From contig DFAQ01000072.1 of assembly GCA_002365865.1 (NCBI GenBank), forward strand, positions 1-7,898: a DNA stretch of 7,898 nt. The letters are read 5' to 3'. The translations under genes were made by a program, and so were the position numbers. This DNA is from Pelotomaculum sp. UBA3102. Its GTDB lineage: Bacteria; Bacillota; Desulfotomaculia; Desulfotomaculales; Pelotomaculaceae. The notes below the pieces were generated by a model, which was given only the letters and a program-made list of their open reading frames with translations, made no database searches and was not told the origin of the DNA. Shown piece after piece: positions 1-5,989 of this stretch (position 1 is the first letter of the stretch; every line of letters starts with the position of its first letter).

Positions 1-80
1 CGGTTCCATCGTCTTCCCTTCGGCCCTTTGCTACGCTTCGGGGACGCTCGAACCGTCCCCATGGCTCCATAGCTCCGCTA
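1..80. repeat. GC-rich palindromic intergenic repeat, probably truncated by window edge
   Basis: This stretch downstream of fba is much richer in GC than the A/T-rich bases that follow it (81-120). It holds a perfect 7-bp inverted repeat, GGGGACG (40-46) and CGTCCCC (54-60), around a 7-base loop. A near-copy of the same theme, CGGTTCC followed by ATCGTC, begins at base 1 and looks cut by the window edge. There are also short direct repeats: CTTCGG at 19-24 and again at 36-41, and GGCTCC/AGCTCC at 63-76. No open frame of interest crosses it, and no T-run follows the hairpin on either strand, so it is not an obvious terminator. Such GGGGACGGTTC-type palindromes resemble interspersed repeats of clostridial genomes. 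That link is from memory and only one partial copy is visible here. Confidence 0.4.
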
Positions 81-118
81 ACCTTTAATTTACGCTGTAG
101 TACTATGTTAAAAATTTT

Positions 119-979
119 TTACCATGCCTTATGTGAGCTGCCGAAAACCCTTATTTTTTCTCTGATCACTTTCGCCGCCGCATCTCTGGCGGGACCCATA
201 ATCTTGCGGGGATCTATTTCTTCGGGGTTGGCTTCCATAAACTTACGCACGGCGGCGGTAAAAGCCTCGCGAATATTGGTGTCAATATTAACTTTACACA
301 CCCCCGACCGTACGGCTTCGCGGATATCATCATCCGGCACCCCGGAGGAACCGTGCAGCACCAGCGGTATTTTAACCACGGACTTAATTTTCTTCAGGCG
401 CGGAAAATCCAATTTAGGCACCCCTTGGTATTGCCCGTGCGCAGTACCTATAGCTACTGCCAGAGCATCCACCCCGGTTTCGCGCACAAAAAAACCGGCT
501 TCCTCCGGGTCGGTAAACAAAGCTTCCCGATCACTGACGGCGATATCGTCTTCGGTGCCGCCGATTTTACCCAGTTCGGCTTCCACCGAAACATTAACCG
601 CACGCGCCGCATCCAGCACCTTCTTCGTCAGGGCAATATTTTCCCCCAGTGGCAGTCCGGACCCATCGATCATTACTGAAGAAAAGCCAGTCCGTATGCA
701 CTGCATTACCTGCTCAAAACTGGTACCGTGGTCCAGGTGCAGGGCTACCGGTACCCCGGCGTTTGCGGCAGCCAGCTTGGTCATGGCTGCAATATAACTG
801 ATTCCGGCATATCTAATGGCACCCTGGCTGGCCTGTAAAATTACCGGGGCATTTTCAGCCTCAGCCGCGGCAATAATGGCCTGGATAATCTCCATGTTGT
901 TGCAGTTAAATGCACCTACGGCATAACCCCCGTCTTCAGCACGCTTGAGTAATCCATCAACCGGCACCAGAGACACCAT
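119..979 (-). CDS. fba: Class II fructose-1,6-bisphosphate aldolase
   Basis: Cytosolic zinc enzyme that reversibly splits fructose-1,6-bisphosphate into dihydroxyacetone phosphate and glyceraldehyde-3-phosphate, in glycolysis and gluconeogenesis. The 286 residues match the usual length (about 285) of the Bacillus-type family. Visible motifs are HLDHG at 81-85 (catalytic Asp83, zinc ligand His84), the family signature around VEAELGKIGGTED (132-144), GTAHG with zinc ligand His181, LHGSSG with zinc ligand His209, and NIDTNIR (231-237) for phosphate binding. The ATG is set by a near-perfect AAGGAGGAGA ribosome site at 981-990. The gene starts 51 bases after the cysteine-rich ORF with no clear promoter or terminator between, so co-transcription from upstream is likely. 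A gene order of spo0F then fba is also known from B. subtilis. No key residue is missing. Confidence 0.97.
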   Translation of the reverse strand: MVSLVPVDGLLKRAEDGGYAVGAFNCNNMEIIQAIIAAAEAENAPVILQASQGAIRYAGISYIAAMTKLAAANAGVPVALHLDHGTSFEQVMQCIRTGFSSVMIDGSGLPLGENIALTKKVLDAARAVNVSVEAELGKIGGTEDDIAVSDREALFTDPEEAGFFVRETGVDALAVAIGTAHGQYQGVPKLDFPRLKKIKSVVKIPLVLHGSSGVPDDDIREAVRSGVCKVNIDTNIREAFTAAVRKFMEANPEEIDPRKIMGPARDAAAKVIREKIRVFGSSHKAW

Positions 980-980
980 A

Positions 981-990
981 TCTCCTCCTT
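981..990 (-). promoter_or_regulatory. Ribosome binding site of fba
   Basis: On the minus strand this reads AAGGAGGAGA directly before the ATG at 977-979, close to the full anti-16S complement. It suggests strong translation and fixes the fba start. Confidence 0.85.
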
Positions 991-1030
991 TGCAATAAGG
1001 TATCCACAGTATGGCCGGAGTAAGATCAAA

Positions 1031-1714
1031 TTATGTTTTATTCTTCTTGCGGCGGGTTTTTTTAATCTTTCCGGTGCTGGCAAGACTGTCCAAACAATTA
1101 AAACCGTGTCGCTCCAACTCTATGACCTCAACCTGCTGGATGACTTTCAGGTCCTCTTCCGTTTCAGCGTAAATAATATTAATGCTGTCGCAATTCCGGC
1201 AATGCAGTTCCAGGCGGTCCGGAAATATATCCACCTCTATTTTGTGGTTGCCGCAGCGGCAGTAAAGTGCCCCCTGCCCGGCAATATCATGCAGGCAATT
1301 CATCACTTCATACATAATCTCAGAATTATGGAAATAGCCGTCGCAACCAAATTCATAAATGAGTTCTTCCAGCTCTTGTTCGTAAACGTTAACTATTTCT
1401 CTGACCTCAGGTTCCGGCCCGATATGTCCCAACTCCAGCCCTGTATCCTGGCAGGACAAACAGGTGACGTTCCGGGACCAAAGCGATTTTCCCGACATCT
1501 CCCTCAAATGCTTGGTCTCACAAACCACACAGGGAACTTGTATCAAGTATGAAGCGTAGTTTTTAGTGCTGACTATAAGCTTGACAGCTCCACAGGAACA
1601 ATATACTTTTTTATTTTTACCCCTGCAGAAGCCAAAACGGTTGAAGTCATGAAACTCCATTTTCCCGCATTCGGGACAGCGCATGGCCAAAACGGCAGTT
1701 GTGGCAATAAGCAA
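1031..1714 (-). CDS. Uncharacterised cysteine-rich, zinc-ribbon-like protein (six CxxC/CxC pairs)
   Basis: I do not recognise a named family. The 227 residues carry six regularly placed cysteine pairs: C13-x2-C16, C39-x-C41, C62-x2-C65, C85-x2-C88, C152-x-C154 and C172-x2-C175. The segments at about 38-65 and 151-175 look like copies of one module: Tyr-Cys-x-Cys-Gly-x-x-Lys, a beta-like stretch, then CxxC. This pattern suggests three zinc sites rather than an enzyme fold. An acidic, probably helical stretch (about 101-125) separates the halves, and the last 13 residues are strongly basic (KIKKTRRKK), which could touch nucleic acid. There is no signal peptide or membrane segment. The start is TTG at 1714: AGGGAGGG lies 9 bases upstream and an in-frame stop lies two codons upstream. 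The internal ATG at 1684 would give a 217-residue protein but has no ribosome site. It lies between spo0F and fba. That it is a real gene is likely; the function is unknown. Confidence 0.8.
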   Translation of the reverse strand: MLIATTAVLAMRCPECGKMEFHDFNRFGFCRGKNKKVYCSCGAVKLIVSTKNYASYLIQVPCVVCETKHLREMSGKSLWSRNVTCLSCQDTGLELGHIGPEPEVREIVNVYEQELEELIYEFGCDGYFHNSEIMYEVMNCLHDIAGQGALYCRCGNHKIEVDIFPDRLELHCRNCDSINIIYAETEEDLKVIQQVEVIELERHGFNCLDSLASTGKIKKTRRKKNKT

Positions 1715-1723
1715 TGCTTAAAA

Positions 1724-1731
1724 CCCTCCCT
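1724..1731 (-). promoter_or_regulatory. Ribosome binding site deciding a TTG start
   Basis: AGGGAGGG on the minus strand stands 9 bases before TTG (1712-1714). The next in-frame ATG (1682-1684) has no purine-rich site, so this element favours the TTG start of the cysteine-rich protein. Confidence 0.6.
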
Positions 1732-1781
1732 AAAGTGCTATAAAAAACCAGCAATTTTCACAGCCTTGATAAATATTAATA

Positions 1782-1810
1782 TACTTCGCCATCCCAAAAA
1801 AAAATCCTCT
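1782..1810 (-). promoter_or_regulatory. Possible sigma-H-like promoter before the cysteine-rich gene
   Basis: On the minus strand AGAGGATTT (1802-1810) fits the sigma-H -35 pattern RnAGGAwww. After an 11-base spacer, GGCGAAGTA (1782-1790) fits the -10 pattern RnnGAATww except for G in place of the conserved T. The spacing equals that of the better site before spo0F. It lies 68 bases before the TTG start, inside the AT-rich 150-base gap after spo0F. No convincing sigma-A promoter or hairpin terminator was seen in this gap, so read-through from spo0F is also possible. The -10 mismatch keeps this tentative. Confidence 0.3.
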
Positions 1811-1864
1811 AACCCGAAACACTTAAAATAATAACAAAAAGAATTTAATTGCCTTAAATCAAAA

Positions 1865-2275
1865 TTAAAAACCTTTGGCCGAAACTGCTTCCTGTTTTAC
1901 CTTTCCCCCTAAAAGCAACCTCTTGACGAGGTAACGGACCTCATCCAACTCGAAGGGCTTGATCAGGCAGTGTTGAACCCCTCTCTTTTCAGCTTCGGTT
2001 ACAACTTGCATTTCATCGGATGCAGTCATGATCACCACCGGTGTCTCCGGGGCAATTCTACGTAATTCTTGTAGTGTATCTAAACCGTTTATTCCGGGCA
2101 TTTTAAAATCAAGCAAGATCAGCAAATAATTCCCAGTCGCGGCCTTATTCAGGGCATCTTTTCCACTGGAGGCCACATCAACGCGATATCCCTCGTCAAG
2201 AAACACTTCATATAGCAAATACCGTACCCCTGCCTGGTCATCAACAACCAGCAGGTCATAAGTTCCACCCGGCAT
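1865..2275 (-). CDS. spo0F: Sporulation phosphorelay response regulator Spo0F
   Basis: Single-domain receiver protein that takes phosphate from sporulation histidine kinases and passes it to Spo0B, and so to Spo0A. Of 136 residues, about 1-122 form the receiver. The acidic pocket is Asp12-Asp13, the phosphorylated residue is Asp56, the switch Thr is Thr84 and the conserved Lys is Lys106. There is no DNA-binding output domain. Features that point to Spo0F rather than a generic CheY-like protein are the N-terminal VDDQxGxRxLLxEVF pattern, Lys58 two residues after Asp56 (LLDFKMPG), His102 in the QHCLIKPF stretch, and KPFELDEVR. The C-terminus is roughly ten residues longer than in B. subtilis. 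The ATG has a GGAGGGG site 5 bases upstream. A consensus sigma-H promoter precedes the gene. The pyrG-spo0F-fba order supports the name. Confidence 0.92.
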   Translation of the reverse strand: MPGGTYDLLVVDDQAGVRYLLYEVFLDEGYRVDVASSGKDALNKAATGNYLLILLDFKMPGINGLDTLQELRRIAPETPVVIMTASDEMQVVTEAEKRGVQHCLIKPFELDEVRYLVKRLLLGGKVKQEAVSAKGF

Positions 2276-2280
2276 TTTTA

Positions 2281-2298
2281 CCCCTCCGTTTTCCGGAG
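2281..2298 (-). promoter_or_regulatory. Hairpin overlapping the spo0F ribosome binding site
   Basis: In the spo0F mRNA, CTCCG (2294-2298) can pair with CGGAG (2284-2288) across a GAAAA loop. The downstream arm is part of the GGAGGGG ribosome site (2281-2287), 5 bases before the ATG. The stem is short (5 bp) but GC-rich. It could lower translation until opened. This is an inference from pairing only. Confidence 0.4.
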
Positions 2299-2319
2299 CA
2301 TAAAAAAGCTTGCACTTTA

Positions 2320-2348
2320 TAATTCCCCGTAAATTCTAAAAATCCTTT
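2320..2348 (-). promoter_or_regulatory. Sigma-H promoter of spo0F
   Basis: The minus strand has AAAGGATTT at 2340-2348 (-35, pattern RnAGGAwww), an 11-base spacer, and GGGGAATTA at 2320-2328 (-10, pattern RnnGAATww). Every defined position of the B. subtilis sigma-H consensus is met, with the accepted 11-12 base spacing. Transcription would start near 2313, giving a leader of about 38 bases. Spo0F of B. subtilis is known to have a sigma-H promoter, so site and gene agree. A weak sigma-A-like pair (TTTACT, then TAGAAT 18 bases on) overlaps it. No clear Spo0A box was seen. Confidence 0.75.
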
Positions 2349-2396
2349 TCAGTCACAGTAAAACATTGCTGGATTGATCTTTTAATTTAATTTTTT

Positions 2397-3140
2397 CTAA
2401 AAATAACCGGGCAGCCTCATCCCGGCGGTCAAAGAAGTTACCACAACCGCAATCCCTGCCACCGTCAAAAGAGCCAGCACCAAAAAGACCAGGAAGGGGG
2501 TGGCAATGACCAGCACCGAGCGTCCGGTGGTAAATCCGTGCACGTGCTTAAGGCCTGTAACCAGGATGATCACGTTCCAAATGAGCAAACCCAGCCCCGC
2601 CAGCAATACCAACAGGCCCACTGCAAACTTCCCGGTTCCGAACCAGTACGCTAAAAGCTGGACCGGAATCATGAAAATAAATGGTAGTCCGGCCAGTCCC
2701 ACCACCGCGAAAACCCCCCTGGCCCGGCCTTTTCCTCCAAATAAATCAGCGGCCAAGTGGATAACGGCACTGTAGCCGAACCATTTGACATAACTCCACA
2801 AAAGACCGCAGACCGCCCCCAGCACGGCCAGGGACTGTACCGCCCGGAGCGGAAAATAGTCACCCGCAACCATGCTGGATAAACCCGGGACCATCACCCG
2901 TGAAGCCGTAAGAAAACCCATCAGCGATCCGATAATGCCGGTAATGGTAACGACCAGCAGTGCCGGAACCAGCGGCGGATTTAAAGCCACCCCGGCCATG
3001 GTTTGATCCGGGTCAAAGAGCACTCCGTAAACCAGCTCCAGGAAGCCGGGGGAAGCTTCCCCGCCGCTGCCGGACTCCCCGGCCTGACCGTTTTCACCGG
3101 CGCCATTATTTTCACTGTACCGGCGGAAATCCTCGCCCAT
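2397..3140 (-). CDS. Yip1-domain-type integral membrane protein
   Basis: A 247-residue membrane protein of unknown role. Residues 1-32 are a hydrophilic, low-complexity tail rich in Gly, Glu, Ser and Asn, probably cytosolic. The start of the conserved domain, YGVLFDPDQTM (38-48), is typical of bacterial Yip1-family proteins. Five hydrophobic segments follow, at about 58-78, 101-121, 142-165, 172-196 and 206-236; Gly, Pro and aromatic residues within them are family-like. No catalytic motif is visible. Bacterial members are usually annotated as YIP1 family and their function is not established. The ATG follows a run of seven G's. The gene begins 35 bases after sppA ends, with no terminator, so the two are probably one transcript and might both act in membrane maintenance. 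The assignment rests on the domain-start motif and topology. Confidence 0.75.
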   Translation of the reverse strand: MGEDFRRYSENNGAGENGQAGESGSGGEASPGFLELVYGVLFDPDQTMAGVALNPPLVPALLVVTITGIIGSLMGFLTASRVMVPGLSSMVAGDYFPLRAVQSLAVLGAVCGLLWSYVKWFGYSAVIHLAADLFGGKGRARGVFAVVGLAGLPFIFMIPVQLLAYWFGTGKFAVGLLVLLAGLGLLIWNVIILVTGLKHVHGFTTGRSVLVIATPFLVFLVLALLTVAGIAVVVTSLTAGMRLPGYF

Positions 3141-3175
3141 ATCATATCCCCCCCTTGGTTATAAAAACATCAGGT

Positions 3176-4105
3176 TTATTGAAAATAAAAATAGTAGCCC
3201 TCTCTTTGGCCGGGCAGGATGGGGACGAAAGACCGGCTCAGGCCCTGGAAAACGCTTCCGCCGGCCGTAACGAATAATTCCTGCCAGATACTTTTGGGCC
3301 CTAGTTCCACTACTTGGGGTTCACCCGGAATACCTGCAAGTTCGCCGGCGAGTAACACCGCGTCGTGCAAGCCGCCCAGGCGGTCCACCAGTCCGGTTTC
3401 TTTAGCCTGACGCCCTGTAAGCACCCGGCCGTCCGCAATTTTCTTTACTTCTTCAACTTCCATATTCCTGCCCCTGGCGACAATCTCCACGAACTGGTTG
3501 TATATGTCGTCGATCATAGACTGGAAGATGGCGCGTTCCCCGGGCGTAACGGGCCGTGAGGGAGAACCCATATCCTTGTAGGGACCGCTCTTAAAAGTTT
3601 CCGTATCCAAACCAAGCTTGTCGTATAAACCCTCAGTATTTACGAGTTCCATAATCACTCCGATACTGCCCGTCATGGTTCCGGAATTGGCCACAATCAG
3701 GTCGGTACCCGCTGCAATCCAGTACGCTCCCGAGGCGGCCGTATCTCCCATGGAAGCAACCACTTTTTTGCCTGTTTGCTTCAATTTCTGCACTTCGGAG
3801 CTGATTTCCTGCGCTGCGGCCGCGGTACCTCCCGGGCTGTTCAGCCGGATTACCACTGCCTTCAGCTGCGGGTCCTTGGCCGCCTGTCTCAATCTGGCGG
3901 CGATCCCTTCAGCACTGCCGGGGTACCCGAACAGCCCGCCCGTACGCTGACCGCTGTAGATGGGACCCTCTATGTAGATTACACCCACCTGCCCACCGGC
4001 ACCGGTCCCGGTGGCACGCATATTTCCCGGCTTGACAACCAGGGCCAAAACCAAGGCAAGGGCGACTACCCCCAAAACCAACCCGGCAATCACTTTTCTT
4101 TTCAA
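3176..4105 (-). CDS. sppA: Signal peptide peptidase SppA (S49 serine protease)
   Basis: Membrane-anchored protease of family S49 that degrades leftover signal peptides. From TTG at 4105 the product is 309 residues, near the short Gram-positive form (about 335 in B. subtilis). Residues 5-24 form one N-terminal membrane anchor. The catalytic domain includes GPIYSG, LNSPGG (88-93), the nucleophile Ser125 in MGDTAASGAY, and the general base Lys177 in FKSGPYKD. Ser and Lys are 52 residues apart, as in the B. subtilis Ser147/Lys199 dyad. The frame can be extended to another TTG at 4123, but that codon abuts the GGAGGTGG ribosome site (4113-4120), which lies 7 bases before TTG 4105, so I place the start at 4105. 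It follows the pyrG terminator and probably leads a two-gene unit with the Yip1-type gene. Confidence 0.93.
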   Translation of the reverse strand: MKRKVIAGLVLGVVALALVLALVVKPGNMRATGTGAGGQVGVIYIEGPIYSGQRTGGLFGYPGSAEGIAARLRQAAKDPQLKAVVIRLNSPGGTAAAAQEISSEVQKLKQTGKKVVASMGDTAASGAYWIAAGTDLIVANSGTMTGSIGVIMELVNTEGLYDKLGLDTETFKSGPYKDMGSPSRPVTPGERAIFQSMIDDIYNQFVEIVARGRNMEVEEVKKIADGRVLTGRQAKETGLVDRLGGLHDAVLLAGELAGIPGEPQVVELGPKSIWQELFVTAGGSVFQGLSRSFVPILPGQREGYYFYFQ

Positions 4106-4112
4106 AACCTGT

Positions 4113-4120
4113 CCACCTCC
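4113..4120 (-). promoter_or_regulatory. Ribosome binding site of sppA
   Basis: GGAGGTGG on the minus strand lies 7 bases before TTG at 4103-4105. It abuts the longer in-frame TTG at 4121-4123 and so rules that codon out as a sensible start. Confidence 0.7.
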
Positions 4121-4127
4121 CAAACTG

Positions 4128-4136
4128 CTTATAGCA
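4128..4136 (-). promoter_or_regulatory. Extended -10 promoter element before sppA
   Basis: TGCTATAAG on the minus strand is a TGn-extended -10 with five of six bases of TATAAT. No good -35 stands 16-18 bases upstream, only an A/T-rich run, which extended -10 promoters can tolerate. The predicted start near 4121 gives a leader of only about 16 bases, just long enough to hold the ribosome site. It sits downstream of the pyrG terminator, where a new promoter is needed. Confidence 0.45.
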
Positions 4137-4199
4137 TGCAGACATAACTTTAAAAAAATACCGGTTTAAAAATAAAAGATCCGATAAAAATATTCCATA

Positions 4200-4232
4200 T
4201 CCAATATAAAAAGCTTTGGTTTAACCAAAGCT
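4200..4232 (-). terminator. Intrinsic terminator of pyrG
   Basis: On the minus strand AGCTTTGG (4225-4232) pairs perfectly with CCAAAGCT (4212-4219) across a TTAAA loop and runs into TTTTTATATT. It begins 15 bases after the pyrG stop. This is a standard Rho-independent terminator and separates pyrG from sppA. Confidence 0.88.
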
Positions 4233-4247
4233 GCTTTTAACCTGCCG

Positions 4248-5864
4248 TCAATCAAATTTCTCTTTTTTATATTTCTGCGCCGCCCCGATAAAATCCTTAA
4301 ATAAAGGATGCGGGCGATTGGGACGGGACTTGAACTCAGGGTGAAATTGGGTCGCCACAAACCAGGGGTGGCCTGCCAGTTCAATAACTTCCACCAGGTA
4401 TTCATCGGGGGGCAGGGTGCCGCTCATAACCAGACCGCTCGCGACCAGCTCGTCCCGGTAAAAATTATTTAACTCATAACGGTGGCGGTGTCTTTCTGCG
4501 ACCAGTTCCTTCCCGTAAGCCTGAAAGGCCAGCGTCCCGGGTTTCAATTTGCAGGGGTAACGGCCAAGCCGCATAGTTCCTCCCAATTTTTCCAGATCCT
4601 TTTGTTCCGGCAACAGATCAATTACGGGATAAGTGGCCGCCGGATCAAACTCAGTGCTGTTAGCCCCCTGCCACCCCATCACGTTACGGGAAAATTCCAC
4701 CACGGCCAACTGCATACCCAAACATAAACCCAGGAAAGGAACCTTCCGTTCCCGGGCAAAACGCACCGCCTCAATTTTGCCTTCAATACCCCGGTCACCG
4801 AAACCGCCCGGCACCAGAATACCGTCGACATCTTTTAAATATTCCTCAACGTTGGACTGGGTAACCTCCTCTGAGTTAATCCACTTTATTTCAACCGCCG
4901 AACCATAGCAAAATCCCGCGTGCCTCAACGCTTCGGCTACACTAAGATAGGCGTCGGGCAGGGATACATACTTTCCGACCAAACCTATGGTGGTCAGGTA
5001 GCGCATGTTTTTAATCTTAGCCACCATACCCCGCCATTCCATCAGGTCCGGAGGGCCGGTTTCCAAGCCCAGTTTCCTTAAAACTATATCGGCCAATCCT
5101 TCCTCTTCCAGCATCAGGGGCACCTCGTAAATGGACGGCGCGTCCAAGTTCTGGATTACCGCCTCTTTATCTATATCACAAAAGAGAGCCAGTTTTTCTT
5201 CCATTTCTTTAGAAAGGGGCCACTCGCTCCGGCAAACAATAACATCGGGCTGAATGCCGATACCCCTGAGCTCCTTGACGCTGTGCTGGGTAGGCTTGGT
5301 TTTCAACTCGTTGGCCGCCCGGATATAGGGAACCAGCGTAACGTGCACGTACACCACGTTACCCCGGCCCAGGTCACTTTTCAGTTGGCGGATGGCCTCC
5401 AAAAAAGGCTGGGACTCTATGTCCCCCACCGTGCCGCCGATTTCGGTAATGACCACGTCCGCAGCGGATTCGGCAGCCACCCGGCGCACCTGTTCCTTTA
5501 TTTCGTTGGTGATATGGGGAATTACCTGAACGGTACCGCCCAAGTAATCACCCCGGCGTTCCTTGTTGATTACCGACCAGTAGATACCGCCGGCGGTAAC
5601 GTTGCAGCTGCGGGAAATATTTATATCGATAAAGCGCTCGTAATGTCCCAGGTCGAGGTCGGTCTCAGCACCGTCTTCGGTGACAAAAACCTCTCCGTGC
5701 TGGTAAGGACTCATGGTGCCGGGATCTACGTTGATATAAGGGTCCAGTTTTTGAATGGCCACTGCAAGCCCCCGGCTTTTCAACAGGCGCCCCAGGGAGG
5801 CGGCCGTAATGCCTTTACCCAGCGATGAAACAACCCCTCCGGTAACAAATACGATTTTGGCCAT
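4248..5864 (-). CDS. pyrG: CTP synthase (glutamine-hydrolysing)
   Basis: Makes CTP from UTP, ATP and glutamine, the last step of pyrimidine nucleotide synthesis; the enzyme is cytosolic and tetrameric. The 538 residues match the usual length of about 535. The N-terminal synthase domain (about 1-267) has the P-loop-like GGVVSSLGKG (9-18), KLDPYINVDPGTM (39-51), TDLDLGHYERF with metal-binding Asp71, and EIGGTVGDIES (141-151). The class I glutamine amidotransferase domain (about 290-535) has the oxyanion region PGGFGDRG (352-359), nucleophile Cys381 in GLCLGMQ, and His508/Glu510 in FHPE. All catalytic residues are present. The ATG follows AGGAGG with a somewhat long spacer (about 12 bases). It has its own sigma-A promoter after argS and a terminator behind it, so it is probably a single-gene unit. 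Confidence 0.98.
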   Translation of the reverse strand: MAKIVFVTGGVVSSLGKGITAASLGRLLKSRGLAVAIQKLDPYINVDPGTMSPYQHGEVFVTEDGAETDLDLGHYERFIDINISRSCNVTAGGIYWSVINKERRGDYLGGTVQVIPHITNEIKEQVRRVAAESAADVVITEIGGTVGDIESQPFLEAIRQLKSDLGRGNVVYVHVTLVPYIRAANELKTKPTQHSVKELRGIGIQPDVIVCRSEWPLSKEMEEKLALFCDIDKEAVIQNLDAPSIYEVPLMLEEEGLADIVLRKLGLETGPPDLMEWRGMVAKIKNMRYLTTIGLVGKYVSLPDAYLSVAEALRHAGFCYGSAVEIKWINSEEVTQSNVEEYLKDVDGILVPGGFGDRGIEGKIEAVRFARERKVPFLGLCLGMQLAVVEFSRNVMGWQGANSTEFDPAATYPVIDLLPEQKDLEKLGGTMRLGRYPCKLKPGTLAFQAYGKELVAERHRHRYELNNFYRDELVASGLVMSGTLPPDEYLVEVIELAGHPWFVATQFHPEFKSRPNRPHPLFKDFIGAAQKYKKEKFD

Positions 5865-5899
5865 TGAAACCAGAGACCTCCTGTAATTTTTTGTCTAAC

Positions 5900-5921
5900 A
5901 GTGGCGTTTTTTAAAACCACT
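5900..5921 (-). promoter_or_regulatory. Stem-loop at the 5' end of the pyrG leader
   Basis: In the leader RNA AGTGG (5917-5921) pairs with CCACT (5900-5904). Three or four A-U pairs can extend the stem after a two-base bulge. No U-run follows, so it is not a terminator in this direction. With the promoter just upstream the stem would lie at, or within a few bases of, the transcript's 5' end, where it could protect the RNA. Confidence 0.4.
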
Positions 5922-5927
5922 TCTCCC

Positions 5928-5956
5928 ATTTTATCCGTTGCCGGCAAAACAGTCAA
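5928..5956 (-). promoter_or_regulatory. Sigma-A promoter of pyrG
   Basis: The minus strand has TTGACT (5951-5956), a 17-base spacer and TAAAAT (5928-5933), five of six matches at each box with ideal spacing. Transcription should start near 5921-5923, leaving a leader of about 57 bases. It lies between the argS stop and the pyrG start. Confidence 0.75.
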
Positions 5957-5989
5957 CCATAATTAAACGTTTTACCCTGCCGCCCGGGA

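Noticed and set aside
40..60. tRNA T-arm-like hairpin (GTTCGAG loop on the minus strand)
   Set aside because: The loop and stem register do not fit a T-arm, and no acceptor, D-arm or anticodon arm is found beside it.
105..797. Long plus-strand open frame (230 codons) over fba
   Set aside because: It lies opposite the aldolase, whose catalytic and zinc motifs are intact. The plus-strand translation is Ser/Ala/Thr-rich without domain features and has no ribosome site.
1031..1684. Shorter start (ATG 1684) for the cysteine-rich protein
   Set aside because: It begins neatly before the first CxxC but has no ribosome site, while TTG 1714 has AGGGAGGG at 9 bases. It remains the main alternative.
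4106..4123. Longer sppA start at TTG 4123
   Set aside because: This TTG abuts the GGAGGTGG ribosome site, has none of its own, and would lie almost at the predicted transcript start.
5283..5828. Plus-strand open frame (181 codons) over pyrG
   Set aside because: Antisense shadow of the highly conserved CTP synthase N-terminal domain, with no family-like motif or ribosome site.
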